A stretch of 16,188 bases of DNA from DTU078 sp033808535 (GTDB lineage Bacteria > Bacillota > Clostridia > Oscillospirales > CAG-272), in contig JAPXNL010000038.1 in the NCBI GenBank assembly GCA_033808535.1, forward strand, positions 1 through 16,188, read 5' to 3'. The position numbers and the translations under genes were made by a program. Positions 8,353 to 14,964 of the stretch are shown piece after piece. The notes beneath the pieces are model-generated. The model was not told the origin of the DNA. It ran no database searches and worked only from the letters and a program-made list of their open reading frames with translations. The first letter of the stretch is position 1, and each line of letters opens with the position of its first letter.

Positions 8353-8724
8353 TCAATTTTCGCCCCAGAAGATTGCATATCCGCCTTTATGGTCATCGCA
8401 TTTTATGGTTATTTCATATTTGCCCGCGCCATCCAGCGAAACCTGGAAGCTGGAAGCCGGAAGCTTCGTCCCGGTATAAAATGACTTGCCGTCCTCCCCT
8501 TTAACGGACAGATTCAACACGCCCGAATCCGTCTTAATGTCTACGTTCATTGTCGCGGCGTCATCAAGCATAATTGTCCTTTTCCTGACCCCGGTGAATT
8601 TGTCATAACTCATGTTCAATGACGTAGCCGTGTTTCTTTCATGCCCGTTTATAATAACACTGCTGGTTCAGGCAGTCTGAAGCAATGTCATTATAATAAA
8701 AAGCAATGCCAAAATCTTTTTCAT
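8353..8724 (-). pseudogene. Small lipoprotein gene with TGA at the lipobox cysteine
   Basis: The frame runs 123 codons from ATG 8724 to TGA 8353 but has an internal TGA at 8670-8668 (codon 19). Before it is a signal peptide (MKK, then a Leu/Ile-rich core ending LLQTA). After it is an all-beta-like domain with motifs GKSFYTG and GKYEITIKCDD. In an intact lipoprotein the codon after LQTA would be Cys, so a TGC or TGT to TGA change fits exactly. An AGAGGA site lies 4 nt before ATG. An internal ATG at 8619 could still give an 88-residue cytoplasmic fragment. The domain resembles small Gram-positive lipoproteins of unknown function. Confidence 0.7.
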
Positions 8725-8749
8725 ATAATCCTCTTATATCATTCAATAT

Positions 8750-8766
8750 TTGAAATCTTATTTCAA
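8750..8766. promoter_or_regulatory. Perfect 7-3-7 inverted repeat upstream of the lipoprotein gene
   Basis: TTGAAAT-CTT-ATTTCAA is a perfect dyad about 26 nt upstream of ATG 8724, in a position where a promoter -35 region (TTGAAA on the minus strand) could lie. It could be a repressor operator or merely an AT-rich coincidence. Confidence 0.3.
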
Positions 8767-8784
8767 TTTTTGTGCGCCTGCCGG

Positions 8785-9210
8785 TCATAACATGACATCG
8801 TTTATGTTTCCGACGAGAAGCCAGTCGTCCATATTTCCAAAGTCGCTCTTGTCAATCCCGAAGGGTTCTATTGCCTTTGTGTTTCCGACCTCAATTAAGA
8901 CAATATATCTTTTCCCTGCCCATCGTTTGAATTGCTTTTCAGTCAGCTTCAGCTTATCCAGATTCTTTTCAACCAATGAAACAGACTCGTCTTCGGTCAG
9001 CTTATATGAATTATATACGCTTGTCACATCGGCTTTTGCCCTGACTTTGCCTTCTCCGTCATTATCAATGAAGTACAGCGTATCTCCGGTTTTTACTCTT
9101 CCATAAGGCAGCTTCCTGCCTGCCGCTCCCCTTATGATCATGGTTTTTGCACCTGAAATAAGGGCTTCCATTTCCTTTTCTTTTGCATCTGTATAAACAA
9201 CGTGGTCCAT
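8785..9210 (-). CDS. Small soluble protein, possibly PUA/ASCH-like
   Basis: This 141-residue protein has no signal or membrane segment. An N-terminal helix precedes strand-like segments: 'MIIRGAAGRKLPYGRV', 'GDTLYFID' and 'VRAKADVTSVYNS'. A Lys-rich helical middle and a final beta portion 'YIVLIEVGN' follow. The order of a basic loop, a 'V-x-x-GD-x-L-Y-F' strand and an 'A-x-V' strand recalls PUA-superfamily (ASCH/EVE) nucleic-acid-binding folds, but this is a structural impression. ATG 9210 has a CGGAG site 8 nt upstream and is sound. It is intact while its downstream lipoprotein neighbour, 60 nt away, is interrupted. Confidence 0.6.
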   Translation of the reverse strand: MDHVVYTDAKEKEMEALISGAKTMIIRGAAGRKLPYGRVKTGDTLYFIDNDGEGKVRAKADVTSVYNSYKLTEDESVSLVEKNLDKLKLTEKQFKRWAGKRYIVLIEVGNTKAIEPFGIDKSDFGNMDDWLLVGNINDVML

Positions 9211-9310
9211 TATTGTAACTCCGATTTTCCTATATATTTTTATATTTTAAACTTTACTACAATTGCATTAAGACGCCGATCCTGCTATATTCTTTTATCT
9301 TTAATACCGG

Positions 9311-10786
9311 TCACGTTATGCAAAGTGAATGTATGAGCAATGCGAGCGAAAACGCGGCAGCGCACACCTCAAGCCATATCGATGAAACGGGAAATACTGC
9401 TGTTAAAAATATGTATTTTTGACAGCAAGCCCACAACAGAACGGCCAGTATTGAGAGAGAAATTCCGATTTTCAATATGCGTGACGGACTCATCACTTTC
9501 AGCTGCCTTAAAATGACCTTTATATTGCCCTCCGCGATATTCATGACAATATCAGCTGCAAGACAGAGTGATATTGCGGCTATCAGACCAACCAATCCCC
9601 ATAAGAGACATTCCCCAAAGAGGATGCGCGTCATGCCGGGCGGAGAAAATCCGCACCACCGCGCCCATCCGTGAAGCAGGCTTGCGATGAACGGCCAGCT
9701 GCGCTGACTGTTTGCTAAAATGACAATCGCATCTCCCGTATCAGGCAGAGCGTGAAAGTGGCTCATCCAGCCTGTTCCCTGCCCGCCGTGGGACACCGCC
9801 AGACTTCCGTCCGAAAGCCTCTCGGTGTAATAGCCATAGCCATAGGCGTCGAATACCGCACTATATATTCCAAGACTTTCGGCTTGAGCAGAATAGAGCT
9901 GTTCAATAGCAGAGCGTGACAGCACACGCTGATCAGAGAAATCCGGCATCCCCGCGATGCAAAAACGGGCGATATCCTCCGCCGTGGAAATCAATCCTCC
10001 TGACGCCCTTTCAGGGTACCGGTAAGGGGGAACAGGATTGCCGTCCGGCGAATATCCAAGCGGCGCTGAAGACAGTATATTTTCACTGTATTCAAAATCC
10101 GAATTATACATGCCGAGGGGACAGAGGATTTCGGTTTTCATATATTCCGCGAAGTCTCTTCCCGTAACCTCTTCAATTAAAAGCTCCAGCAGGTTATACC
10201 CGACATTGGAGTAGGAAAAACCTTTACCCGGCATTTGAAACAATATTGCCGTGTGGGTCAGGCTTTCTTTCAGAGAAGGCATTGCCTCATCCGGGGAGTA
10301 GAGCGTAAAAACATCACCCAGCGGAAGCCCTGCCGTGTGGCTGAGAAGCCGCCTGATCGTAACCCCCTCCGGCGGGTAGTCTGAAGCAGGCAGATTCCAG
10401 CCCCCCAGATATTTTTCAACAGGATCGTCAAGATTCAGCTTGCCTTCCTCTGCCAGCTTCAGCACAGCCCATGCAGTCACAGATTTGGATATGGATTGAA
10501 CGCGCATGGGTATATCCGCCGTCATTTTCCGGCCGGCTTCTTTGTCAGCATCGCCGTAGGCCGCCGTATATACAATCCGTCCGTCCCTGACAAGGGCGAT
10601 ACTGACTCCCGGTATTCCGTATCGCCCCATCAGCTTTGGAACTTTCAAATCCAGAAAAGCCGCGAATTCTTCCGTCGGGGAATATGGCGTTATTTTTCTG
10701 TCCGGCAAATACAGGGCCAGGGCGGCTGCCGCAAAGAAGCCGAAAGCAAAGACAGCTATGATGAGGATGCTCACTGTGCGTTTCAT
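9311..10786 (-). CDS. Membrane-anchored serine beta-lactamase-like hydrolase
   Basis: This 491-residue protein belongs to the class C beta-lactamase / penicillin-binding-protein-like superfamily (peptidase S12 type). An N-terminal signal-anchor (about 5-26) is followed by an extracellular catalytic domain. Motifs are SISK (nucleophile Ser98, Lys101), YSN (192-194) and HGG (333-335), the usual SxxK, YxN and H/KxG triad. The C-terminal 115 residues add about three hydrophobic segments (about 386-412, 431-449 and 455-490), so both ends sit in the membrane. It could be a D-Ala peptide hydrolase or esterase acting on the cell wall; true beta-lactamase activity is not implied. The start overlaps the upstream 59-residue gene as ATGA, and it is the last gene of the LytTR operon. 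No clear terminator follows. Confidence 0.85.
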   Translation of the reverse strand: MKRTVSILIIAVFAFGFFAAAALALYLPDRKITPYSPTEEFAAFLDLKVPKLMGRYGIPGVSIALVRDGRIVYTAAYGDADKEAGRKMTADIPMRVQSISKSVTAWAVLKLAEEGKLNLDDPVEKYLGGWNLPASDYPPEGVTIRRLLSHTAGLPLGDVFTLYSPDEAMPSLKESLTHTAILFQMPGKGFSYSNVGYNLLELLIEEVTGRDFAEYMKTEILCPLGMYNSDFEYSENILSSAPLGYSPDGNPVPPYRYPERASGGLISTAEDIARFCIAGMPDFSDQRVLSRSAIEQLYSAQAESLGIYSAVFDAYGYGYYTERLSDGSLAVSHGGQGTGWMSHFHALPDTGDAIVILANSQRSWPFIASLLHGWARWCGFSPPGMTRILFGECLLWGLVGLIAAISLCLAADIVMNIAEGNIKVILRQLKVMSPSRILKIGISLSILAVLLWACCQKYIFLTAVFPVSSIWLEVCAAAFSLALLIHSLCIT

Positions 10787-10962
10787 GACGCATGCTTTTT
10801 ACACGCCATGGATACAGCTCCTAATACCGCGCCTATTCCGGCACCGACACAAAGCCATAAAACCAGGTTATGAAGCAGCGCGCCCAGCACAATGCCAACC
10901 GCTGTGCACAGACCAATGGATGTGCCCATATTCCAGTAATCTGAAACCTTATACTTTTTCAT
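10783..10962 (-). CDS. 59-residue Gly-rich membrane peptide
   Basis: ATG 10962 is preceded by a GGTGAA site (10968-10973). The peptide has a charged start (MKKYK), two hydrophobic Gly/Ala/Leu/Val segments (about 14-35 and 36-51) with GxxxG-like spacing, and a basic tail (CKKHAS). Its stop overlaps the hydrolase start (ATGA), so the hydrolase is translated by coupling and lacks its own strong ribosome site. It sits 27 nt after the DUF3021 stop. The glycine-zipper look suggests a small helix-packing membrane partner; no family is recognised. Confidence 0.7.
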   Translation of the reverse strand: MKKYKVSDYWNMGTSIGLCTAVGIVLGALLHNLVLWLCVGAGIGAVLGAVSMACKKHAS

Positions 10963-10989
10963 TTCATTTCACCGTTTCTTACAGCAAAA

Positions 10990-11445
10990 TTATTTAACTC
11001 TGCCATTGCCTGCGGGAGATGAGTATAATTCATTAAGCCGCTTGTTGATTTTCCACTCGTCCAAAAGGTCACCCATGAAACTGACCAGCCATACGACGGT
11101 ATAAACTATTAAAAACATCACAAAGAATGTCAGAACACTGGGCAAATGACCGAATGAGAACCAATTAAACTGCCATGCGCAGACCAGAACCATTGCCAGC
11201 ACTAAGCAAAAGTGTATAACGGTCCGTACTGCCATTACCCGCTTGTGAATCGGTTTCTCCGAGTAGTAAATGAAATTCAGCAAAGCCGAAACGGCCGACA
11301 GTATCAGTGACTGCATAATCAGTCTGAATGGTACATACGGGTTTGAGTAGATTCCAATGAATATTGTGCTTGCCAGAATAATGCAGGTAAAGATTGCCGT
11401 GAAAGAAGTTAAGAATTTTCGCCCATAGCCAAGATATTTCTCCAT
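10990..11445 (-). CDS. DUF3021-family membrane protein
   Basis: This 151-residue protein has four hydrophobic segments (about 10-33, 41-61, 72-92 and 103-125) and a charged cytoplasmic tail with 'DEWKINKRLNELY'. This size, the four-helix layout and the place directly after a small LytTR regulator gene are characteristic of DUF3021. Members often act as membrane partners, and sometimes inhibitors, of the adjacent LytTR protein. The start ATG 11445 has a strong AGGGGGGA site. The gap to the LytTR stop is 12 nt, so the two are cotranscribed. Confidence 0.85.
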   Translation of the reverse strand: MEKYLGYGRKFLTSFTAIFTCIILASTIFIGIYSNPYVPFRLIMQSLILSAVSALLNFIYYSEKPIHKRVMAVRTVIHFCLVLAMVLVCAWQFNWFSFGHLPSVLTFFVMFLIVYTVVWLVSFMGDLLDEWKINKRLNELYSSPAGNGRVK

Positions 11446-11457
11446 AAAAATTCCCCC

Positions 11458-11895
11458 CTATAAACCTAATTTCTTTTTGAGAACCGGCACATACTGACGT
11501 GAAATGATGATCTTTTCGCCGTTTTTCATCCTTGCCTCAAAACGCCCGTTAAAGACTGCCTGAACGCATGCGATTTTTGACAGGTTTGCCACCACGGATT
11601 TTGATGCCCGGAAGAAATCTGTATCCTCAAACCGGGACTCGATTTCATACAGTCGAAGCGAAGTTTCATACACCTCTTTTTCCGCGTATAGAAACACCTT
11701 GCCGTCGACCGCCTCGAAGTAATACACATCCTCCGCGTTTAAAATATACGATCTTTCATCCTGCCGCCCGATGATCGTCCCGCCTGCAAGCCGGATTGCA
11801 GCCACGACCCTTCTGAGCGGCTCATCCATCTCGCTGTATCGGACAATAATTTCCGGTTCGATATGAGCTGCGGATTCTTCCATGCTTATTTTCAT
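11458..11895 (-). CDS. LytTR-family transcriptional regulator without receiver domain
   Basis: This 145-residue protein has a short N-terminal segment (about 1-48) and a LytTR DNA-binding domain (about 49-145). The latter includes the 'DVYYFEAVDGKVFLY' strands, 'FFRASKSVVANLSKI' (the usual F-x-R-x-H/S-x-S-x-x-V-N-L) and 'ISRQYVPVLKKKLGL'. No phospho-acceptor receiver domain is present, as usual for regulators paired with DUF3021 proteins. The start ATG 11895 is chosen for the AAGGGGTG site 5-6 nt upstream; an internal ATG lies four codons later. Direct repeats upstream of its own promoter suggest autoregulation of the operon. Confidence 0.9.
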   Translation of the reverse strand: MKISMEESAAHIEPEIIVRYSEMDEPLRRVVAAIRLAGGTIIGRQDERSYILNAEDVYYFEAVDGKVFLYAEKEVYETSLRLYEIESRFEDTDFFRASKSVVANLSKIACVQAVFNGRFEARMKNGEKIIISRQYVPVLKKKLGL

Positions 11896-11927
11896 CTTTT
11901 CACCCCTTGTCTGCCGTGTCTAATTCA

Positions 11928-11955
11928 AGTATATACATCGCCGTGCAATATGCAA
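11928..11955 (-). promoter_or_regulatory. Promoter of the LytTR operon
   Basis: On the minus strand TTGCAT (11955-11950) and TATACT (11933-11928) are separated by 16 bp. The start is near 11921, leaving a 26-nt leader to ATG 11895. Confidence 0.65.
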
Positions 11956-11967
11956 TAGGTTTACCGG

Positions 11968-11997
11968 TAAGTTGCATTATAGAGGGGTTAAGTTGCA
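11968..11997. promoter_or_regulatory. LytTR-type binding site (9-12-9 direct repeats)
   Basis: TAAGTTGCA occurs at 11968-11976 and identically at 11989-11997 with a 12-bp spacer, a 21-bp period or two helical turns. LytTR proteins bind pairs of about 9-bp direct repeats at this spacing, and the first seven bases fit the general pattern [TA][AC][CA]GTTN. The pair lies just upstream of the -35 box, centred near -51 and -72, an activator position. Confidence 0.7.
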
Positions 11998-12093
11998 AAA
12001 GAAACTATTTACAAGGTGCTGTACCGCGCTTTTCGACGCGATCTGCGCTTGAGTCGGATGCTGTTTATTCGAAAACCTGCCTCATACCAAAGC

Positions 12094-12129
12094 AAAAAGC
12101 CCGTCATGATTTAGTTGACTGACAGGCTT
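12094..12129 (-). terminator. Second terminator hairpin downstream of tRNA-Thr
   Basis: On the minus strand a 10-bp stem (12129-12120 with 12106-12097, one G-U pair) is followed by a run of T (12098-12094). It backs up the hairpin at 12215-12255. Confidence 0.7.
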
Positions 12130-12214
12130 GCTTATTTTACGGAAGTCAAACCCTTGCTCAAAACATTGCCAAGTAGGGATTTTATTTTTTAGCAAAAAAT
12201 GCCTTCCAATTCAC

Positions 12215-12255
12215 AAAAAACCAGCCTGACAAGCTGCATCTTCGCTTATCAGGCT
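12215..12255 (-). terminator. Terminator of the tRNA-Thr transcript
   Basis: On the minus strand a 12-bp stem with one mismatch (12255-12244 with 12234-12223) and a 9-nt loop is followed by GG then TTTTTT (12220-12215). It begins 12 nt after the encoded CCA. Confidence 0.8.
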
Positions 12256-12266
12256 TATGTTATATT

Positions 12267-12342
12267 TGGAGCTGATGACGAGAGTCGAACTCGTGACCTC
12301 ATCCTTACCAAGGATGTGCTCTGCCTACTGAGCTACATCAGC
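12267..12342 (-). tRNA. tRNA-Thr (anticodon GGU)
   Basis: The minus strand folds into a complete cloverleaf: a perfect 7-bp acceptor stem (GCTGATG with CATCAGC), a 4-bp D stem, a 5-bp anticodon stem CATCC/GGATG with loop TTGGTAA (anticodon GGU, reading ACC and ACU), a 5-nt variable loop, and a TpsiC arm ACGAG-TTCGACT-CTCGT. Discriminator T73 and CCA are encoded (12270-12267). A consensus promoter lies 38 bp upstream. Confidence 0.97.
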
Positions 12343-12379
12343 GTATTCGGTTTTCTCGGCTTTCGCAGGTCACCCTGAT

Positions 12380-12408
12380 ATTATACCACCGAGAGCGCGT
12401 TTTGTCAA
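12380..12408 (-). promoter_or_regulatory. Consensus promoter of tRNA-Thr
   Basis: On the minus strand a perfect TTGACA (12408-12403) and a perfect TATAAT (12385-12380) are separated by 17 bp, as expected for a strong stable-RNA promoter. Confidence 0.9.
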
Positions 12409-12422
12409 TCGTTTTTTGATTT

Positions 12423-12434
12423 TTTCTCGAGAAA
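12423..12434. promoter_or_regulatory. Perfect 12-bp palindrome between divergent promoters
   Basis: TTTCTCGAGAAA lies between the tRNA promoter (-) and the isomerase-operon promoter (+), about 37 bp before the latter's -35 box. It could be an operator for the operon; no other evidence supports this. Confidence 0.3.
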
Positions 12435-12470
12435 TCGCGTAAAAACCGCGCACAGGAAACCTGCAAAGGC

Positions 12471-12499
12471 TTGCAAAGCGGACATTTATGTGCTAACAT
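12471..12499 (+). promoter_or_regulatory. Promoter of the isomerase/phosphatase/DHS-like/kinase operon
   Basis: TTGCAA (12471-12476) and TAACAT (12494-12499) are 17 bp apart, and TGC precedes the -10, giving an extended -10. The start is near 12506, about 30 nt before ATG 12536. Confidence 0.65.
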
Positions 12500-12535
12500 T
12501 TTTACAAAACTACATATTACAGGGGACGCAATTAT

Positions 12536-13192
12536 ATGAAATCGCATTTCTTTGACGAGCTTGCCGTGCGGCAGCCTGAGCTCTCCTGCTGCATAGAGCC
12601 GCTGGAGCGCGCCGCGGAGCTTATTGCGTCGTCGTTTGAGCACGGCGGCAAACTGTTAATCTGTGGCAACGGCGGCAGCGCAGCCGACGCGCAGCATATC
12701 GCGGGCGAGTTGTGCAAGGGGTTTCTCTCCCGCCGCCCACTCTCAAAACGCGTACGGGCAATGCTCCACGAAGCCTCGCCCATGCTCGACCATGAGCTGA
12801 CAGCCAAACTGCAGTGGGGGCTGCCCGCGATCCCGCTGACCGGCTCCGACTCGCTTTTCACAGCATTTTCAAACGATGTCGACGCCGAGCTTGTCTACGC
12901 CCAGCAGATTCTCGCGCTGGGCGCGAGCGGCAACGCTTTGCTTGCGATCAGCACCTCCGGCAACTCGAGCAATGTAGTCACCGCGGCTGCTCTGGCGCGC
13001 GGGATGGGCATCGGAGTTGTCGCGCTAACGGGACTTGGCGGCGGCAAGCTCAGAACAATCGCCGATGTGACAATCTGTGTGCCGGCAATCGAGACGTTCC
13101 GGGTGCAGGAGTATCACCTGCCCGTCTACCACGCGCTCTGTGCCGCGCTGGAGGCGCACTTTGAGGCGGCGGGACGCGGTGACAGGCTGTGA
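12536..13192 (+). CDS. GmhA-like SIS-domain sugar-phosphate isomerase
   Basis: This 218-residue SIS-fold protein resembles sedoheptulose-7-phosphate isomerase GmhA, which makes D-glycero-D-manno-heptose 7-phosphate. The GNGGSAADAQHIAGEL stretch (44-59) and ISTSGNSSNV (138-147) form the phosphate-binding loops. His54, Glu58, Gln191 and His199 fall where GmhA has its zinc ligands, with the same spacing within each pair. It is about 25 residues longer than typical GmhA (about 190), the excess lying in residues 62-105. The ATG has an AGGGG site about 10 nt upstream. Its stop overlaps the next gene as GTGA. Sedoheptulose phosphate is the favoured substrate, but a related ketose phosphate is possible. 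Confidence 0.85.
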   Translation: MKSHFFDELAVRQPELSCCIEPLERAAELIASSFEHGGKLLICGNGGSAADAQHIAGELCKGFLSRRPLSKRVRAMLHEASPMLDHELTAKLQWGLPAIPLTGSDSLFTAFSNDVDAELVYAQQILALGASGNALLAISTSGNSSNVVTAAALARGMGIGVVALTGLGGGKLRTIADVTICVPAIETFRVQEYHLPVYHALCAALEAHFEAAGRGDRL

Positions 13193-13995
13193 CTGTCTAT
13201 ATCCCGCACGCAAAAACGCACATAAAGACCGCGGTGTTCGACTTTGACGGCACGCTCTCGACCCTGCGGCGGGGCTGGGAGACCGTGATGGCGCCGATGA
13301 TGGAAGAGTACATATCGGGCGGCGCGCCCGACGCGGAGATCAAAGCGCTGGTTGCAGACTACATCGACCGCTCCACCGGCGTGCAGACCATCATGCAAAT
13401 GAAGTGGCTTGCCGAAAAAGTGCGCGAATTGTACAATCCCGGCGCGCCGGCTGACCCGTGGTTTTACAAGGACGAATACAACCGCAGACTTATGGCAGAG
13501 GTCGCGCGGCGCCGCGACGCCGTTTTGTCGGGTGACTCGCCGCGCGCCGACTGGCTGGTTGCAGGCGCAGAGGAGTTTCTCGCCATGCTTTGCGCACGCG
13601 GTGTGAGCCTTTACGCCGCGAGCGGCACCGACGAATGCGACGTCCGCGCGGAAGCCGAGACGCTGGGACTGACGCGCTATTTCAAGCACGACGAAGTCGT
13701 GCATATCGCGGGCGCGCAGAATCTTTCCGAGGGGTGCTCGAAGGAAGCGACGCTGCGCAGGCTTATCGCCTGTGGCGGTGAGCCGTCGGAGCTGATTGTC
13801 ATCGGCGACGGACCGGTCGAAATCGCGCTGGGTCGCGAATTCGGCGCGCTGACACTGGGCGTGGCAAGCGACGAGGAAAACCGCCGGGGTATAAATCCCG
13901 CAAAGCTGCGCAGGCTGACCGCCGCCGGTGCGCACGCCGTGGTCGCAGACTTCATCGAACCCGAAAAAATCCTTGACTGGGCAGGTATTTTGTAA
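13189..13995 (+). CDS. HAD-superfamily phosphatase with helical cap
   Basis: This 268-residue protein starts with GTG 13189 inside the isomerase stop. HAD motif I is DFDGTLS (nucleophile Asp18, acid Asp20), motif II lies in 'LYAASGT' (about residue 144), the motif III Lys in 'GCSKEATL' (about 184) and motif IV in 'IGDGPVEI' (about 206). The roughly 115 residues between motifs I and II are helical, a C1-type cap as in phosphoglycolate phosphatases and unlike the cap-less GmhB of the classical heptose route. It probably removes phosphate from a small sugar or polyol intermediate made by the neighbours. The next gene begins directly after its stop with no gap. Confidence 0.8.
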   Translation: MTVYIPHAKTHIKTAVFDFDGTLSTLRRGWETVMAPMMEEYISGGAPDAEIKALVADYIDRSTGVQTIMQMKWLAEKVRELYNPGAPADPWFYKDEYNRRLMAEVARRRDAVLSGDSPRADWLVAGAEEFLAMLCARGVSLYAASGTDECDVRAEAETLGLTRYFKHDEVVHIAGAQNLSEGCSKEATLRRLIACGGEPSELIVIGDGPVEIALGREFGALTLGVASDEENRRGINPAKLRRLTAAGAHAVVADFIEPEKILDWAGIL

Positions 13996-14964
13996 ATGGA
14001 ACACAACAGGAGCAGGACGCTCGACATTTCGGGCGTGCGCACTTTTTCGGCTCACGGGCGGCATAATCTTGTCACCATCGACAACATGCTGAACCCGGGA
14101 GTGTCGCCCTATGAGCCGTTTGAAGCCGACGGTTTTGACGAACTTGTGACGCGCATTGTCTGGGCGCGCAAGAACTGCAGGCCTGTGATCTGGAGCATGG
14201 GCGCGCATGTCATAAAAAACCGGCTGTCGCGCTATCTGATCGGGCTGATCCGCGCCGGCGTGATAACGCACTTCGCGTCAAACGGCGCGGGCAGCATACA
14301 CGATTTTGAGCTTGCATATCTTGGCGGCACCAGCGAGGATGTGCCGACCGCGATCGAGGACGGCTCGTTCGGCATGTGGGAGGAGACCGGCGCCTGGATG
14401 AACGAGGCGATCAACCTCGGCGCGCAGCGCGGGCTGGGCTACGGCGAGGCGCTGGGCGAGTACATCGACACGCATCCCGAACGCTTCCCCTACCGCGACG
14501 ACTGCGTGCTGTATCAGGCGTACCTGTACGACGTTCCCGCGACCTATCACATTGCGCTCGGGACCGACATAATCCATCAGCATCCGGCATGCGACATGGC
14601 TAAAATCGGCGCGTGCAGCGGGGTGGATTTCAAAAAGCTGTGCCGCTCGGTTGCGATGCTCGACGGCGGCGTTTTCCTCAACTTCGGCTCGGCGGTCATC
14701 GGCGCGGAGGTGTTTTTGAAGGCGCTGTCGATCGTGCGCAACCTCGGGTATCTGACATACAACATAACCACAGCCAACTTCGACCTTGTCAACCTGGGCG
14801 ACTACCGCAAAAAGATAAGCTACGACGACCCGAACTACTACTACCGCCCGCGCAAGAACATCGTTAACCGACCGACCTCGCGCGGCGGGATGGGCTGGCA
14901 CTTCTGCGGCGACCACAACTCGACGATACCGACGCTGTACGCAAAGGTGATGGAAAGGCTATGA
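13996..14964 (+). CDS. Deoxyhypusine-synthase-like protein of unknown reaction
   Basis: This 322-residue protein resembles the deoxyhypusine synthase family, NAD-dependent enzymes that transfer the aminobutyl group of spermidine to a lysine or amine. Likely equivalents are SMGAHVIK (67-74), 'ASNGAGSIHDFELA' (94-107) for the NAD-binding loop, 'DVPATYHIALGTD' (179-191) for the IPVFxPALTDG strand, and 'DGGVFLNFGSAV' (223-234) for GGGVVKHH. 'TTANFDL' (258-264) corresponds to TAQEFDG. The following SGARPDEAVSWGK segment, which carries the catalytic lysine in true DHS, is replaced by a Tyr/Arg/Lys-rich stretch. Bacteria lack eIF5A, so another substrate is likely. It abuts the HAD stop (ATG right after TAA) and overlaps the kinase (ATGA). 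Family fairly sure; reaction unknown. Confidence 0.75.
   Translation: MEHNRSRTLDISGVRTFSAHGRHNLVTIDNMLNPGVSPYEPFEADGFDELVTRIVWARKNCRPVIWSMGAHVIKNRLSRYLIGLIRAGVITHFASNGAGSIHDFELAYLGGTSEDVPTAIEDGSFGMWEETGAWMNEAINLGAQRGLGYGEALGEYIDTHPERFPYRDDCVLYQAYLYDVPATYHIALGTDIIHQHPACDMAKIGACSGVDFKKLCRSVAMLDGGVFLNFGSAVIGAEVFLKALSIVRNLGYLTYNITTANFDLVNLGDYRKKISYDDPNYYYRPRKNIVNRPTSRGGMGWHFCGDHNSTIPTLYAKVMERL

Larger units (their letters stand above)
5760..9300. other. AT-rich accessory stretch with decaying genes
   Basis: Base composition drops sharply immediately upstream of the sbcD promoter and recovers around 9300. Within it one membrane-protein gene and one small soluble protein are intact. Two other genes carry several frame changes, one has an in-frame TGA, and one small ORF carries a tandem duplication. 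I see no integrase, transposase or clear flanking repeat, so the mode of acquisition is unknown. Flanking genes (sbcCD and the LytTR operon) are intact. Confidence 0.6.
11896..12266. other. Intergenic region between the LytTR operon and tRNA-Thr
   Basis: From left to right it holds the LytTR promoter, the paired LytTR-type repeats, about 95 bases with no recognisable signal (11998-12093), and two minus-strand terminator hairpins downstream of the tRNA. No coding frame looks convincing. Confidence 0.7.

Noticed and set aside
8190..8396. 68-codon minus-strand frame
   Set aside because: It runs through the terminator stem at 8267-8307 and the promoter at 8210-8238, and overlaps the lipoprotein 3' end in another frame.
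8353..8724. TGA as a reassigned or selenocysteine codon
   Set aside because: TGA ends many intact genes in the window, so reassignment is unlikely; selenocysteine at a lipobox has no precedent known to me, and a point mutation is simpler.
12267..12342. tRNA-Thr as an integration site for the AT-rich island
   Set aside because: No copy of the tRNA 3' end is found at the other edge of the island, no integrase is present, and an intact LytTR operon lies between.
13126..14271. Long open frame of 381 codons on the minus strand
   Set aside because: It lies opposite the HAD and DHS-like genes, which show clear family motifs; it is a shadow of GC-rich codon use with a His/Arg/Val-rich composition and no motif.
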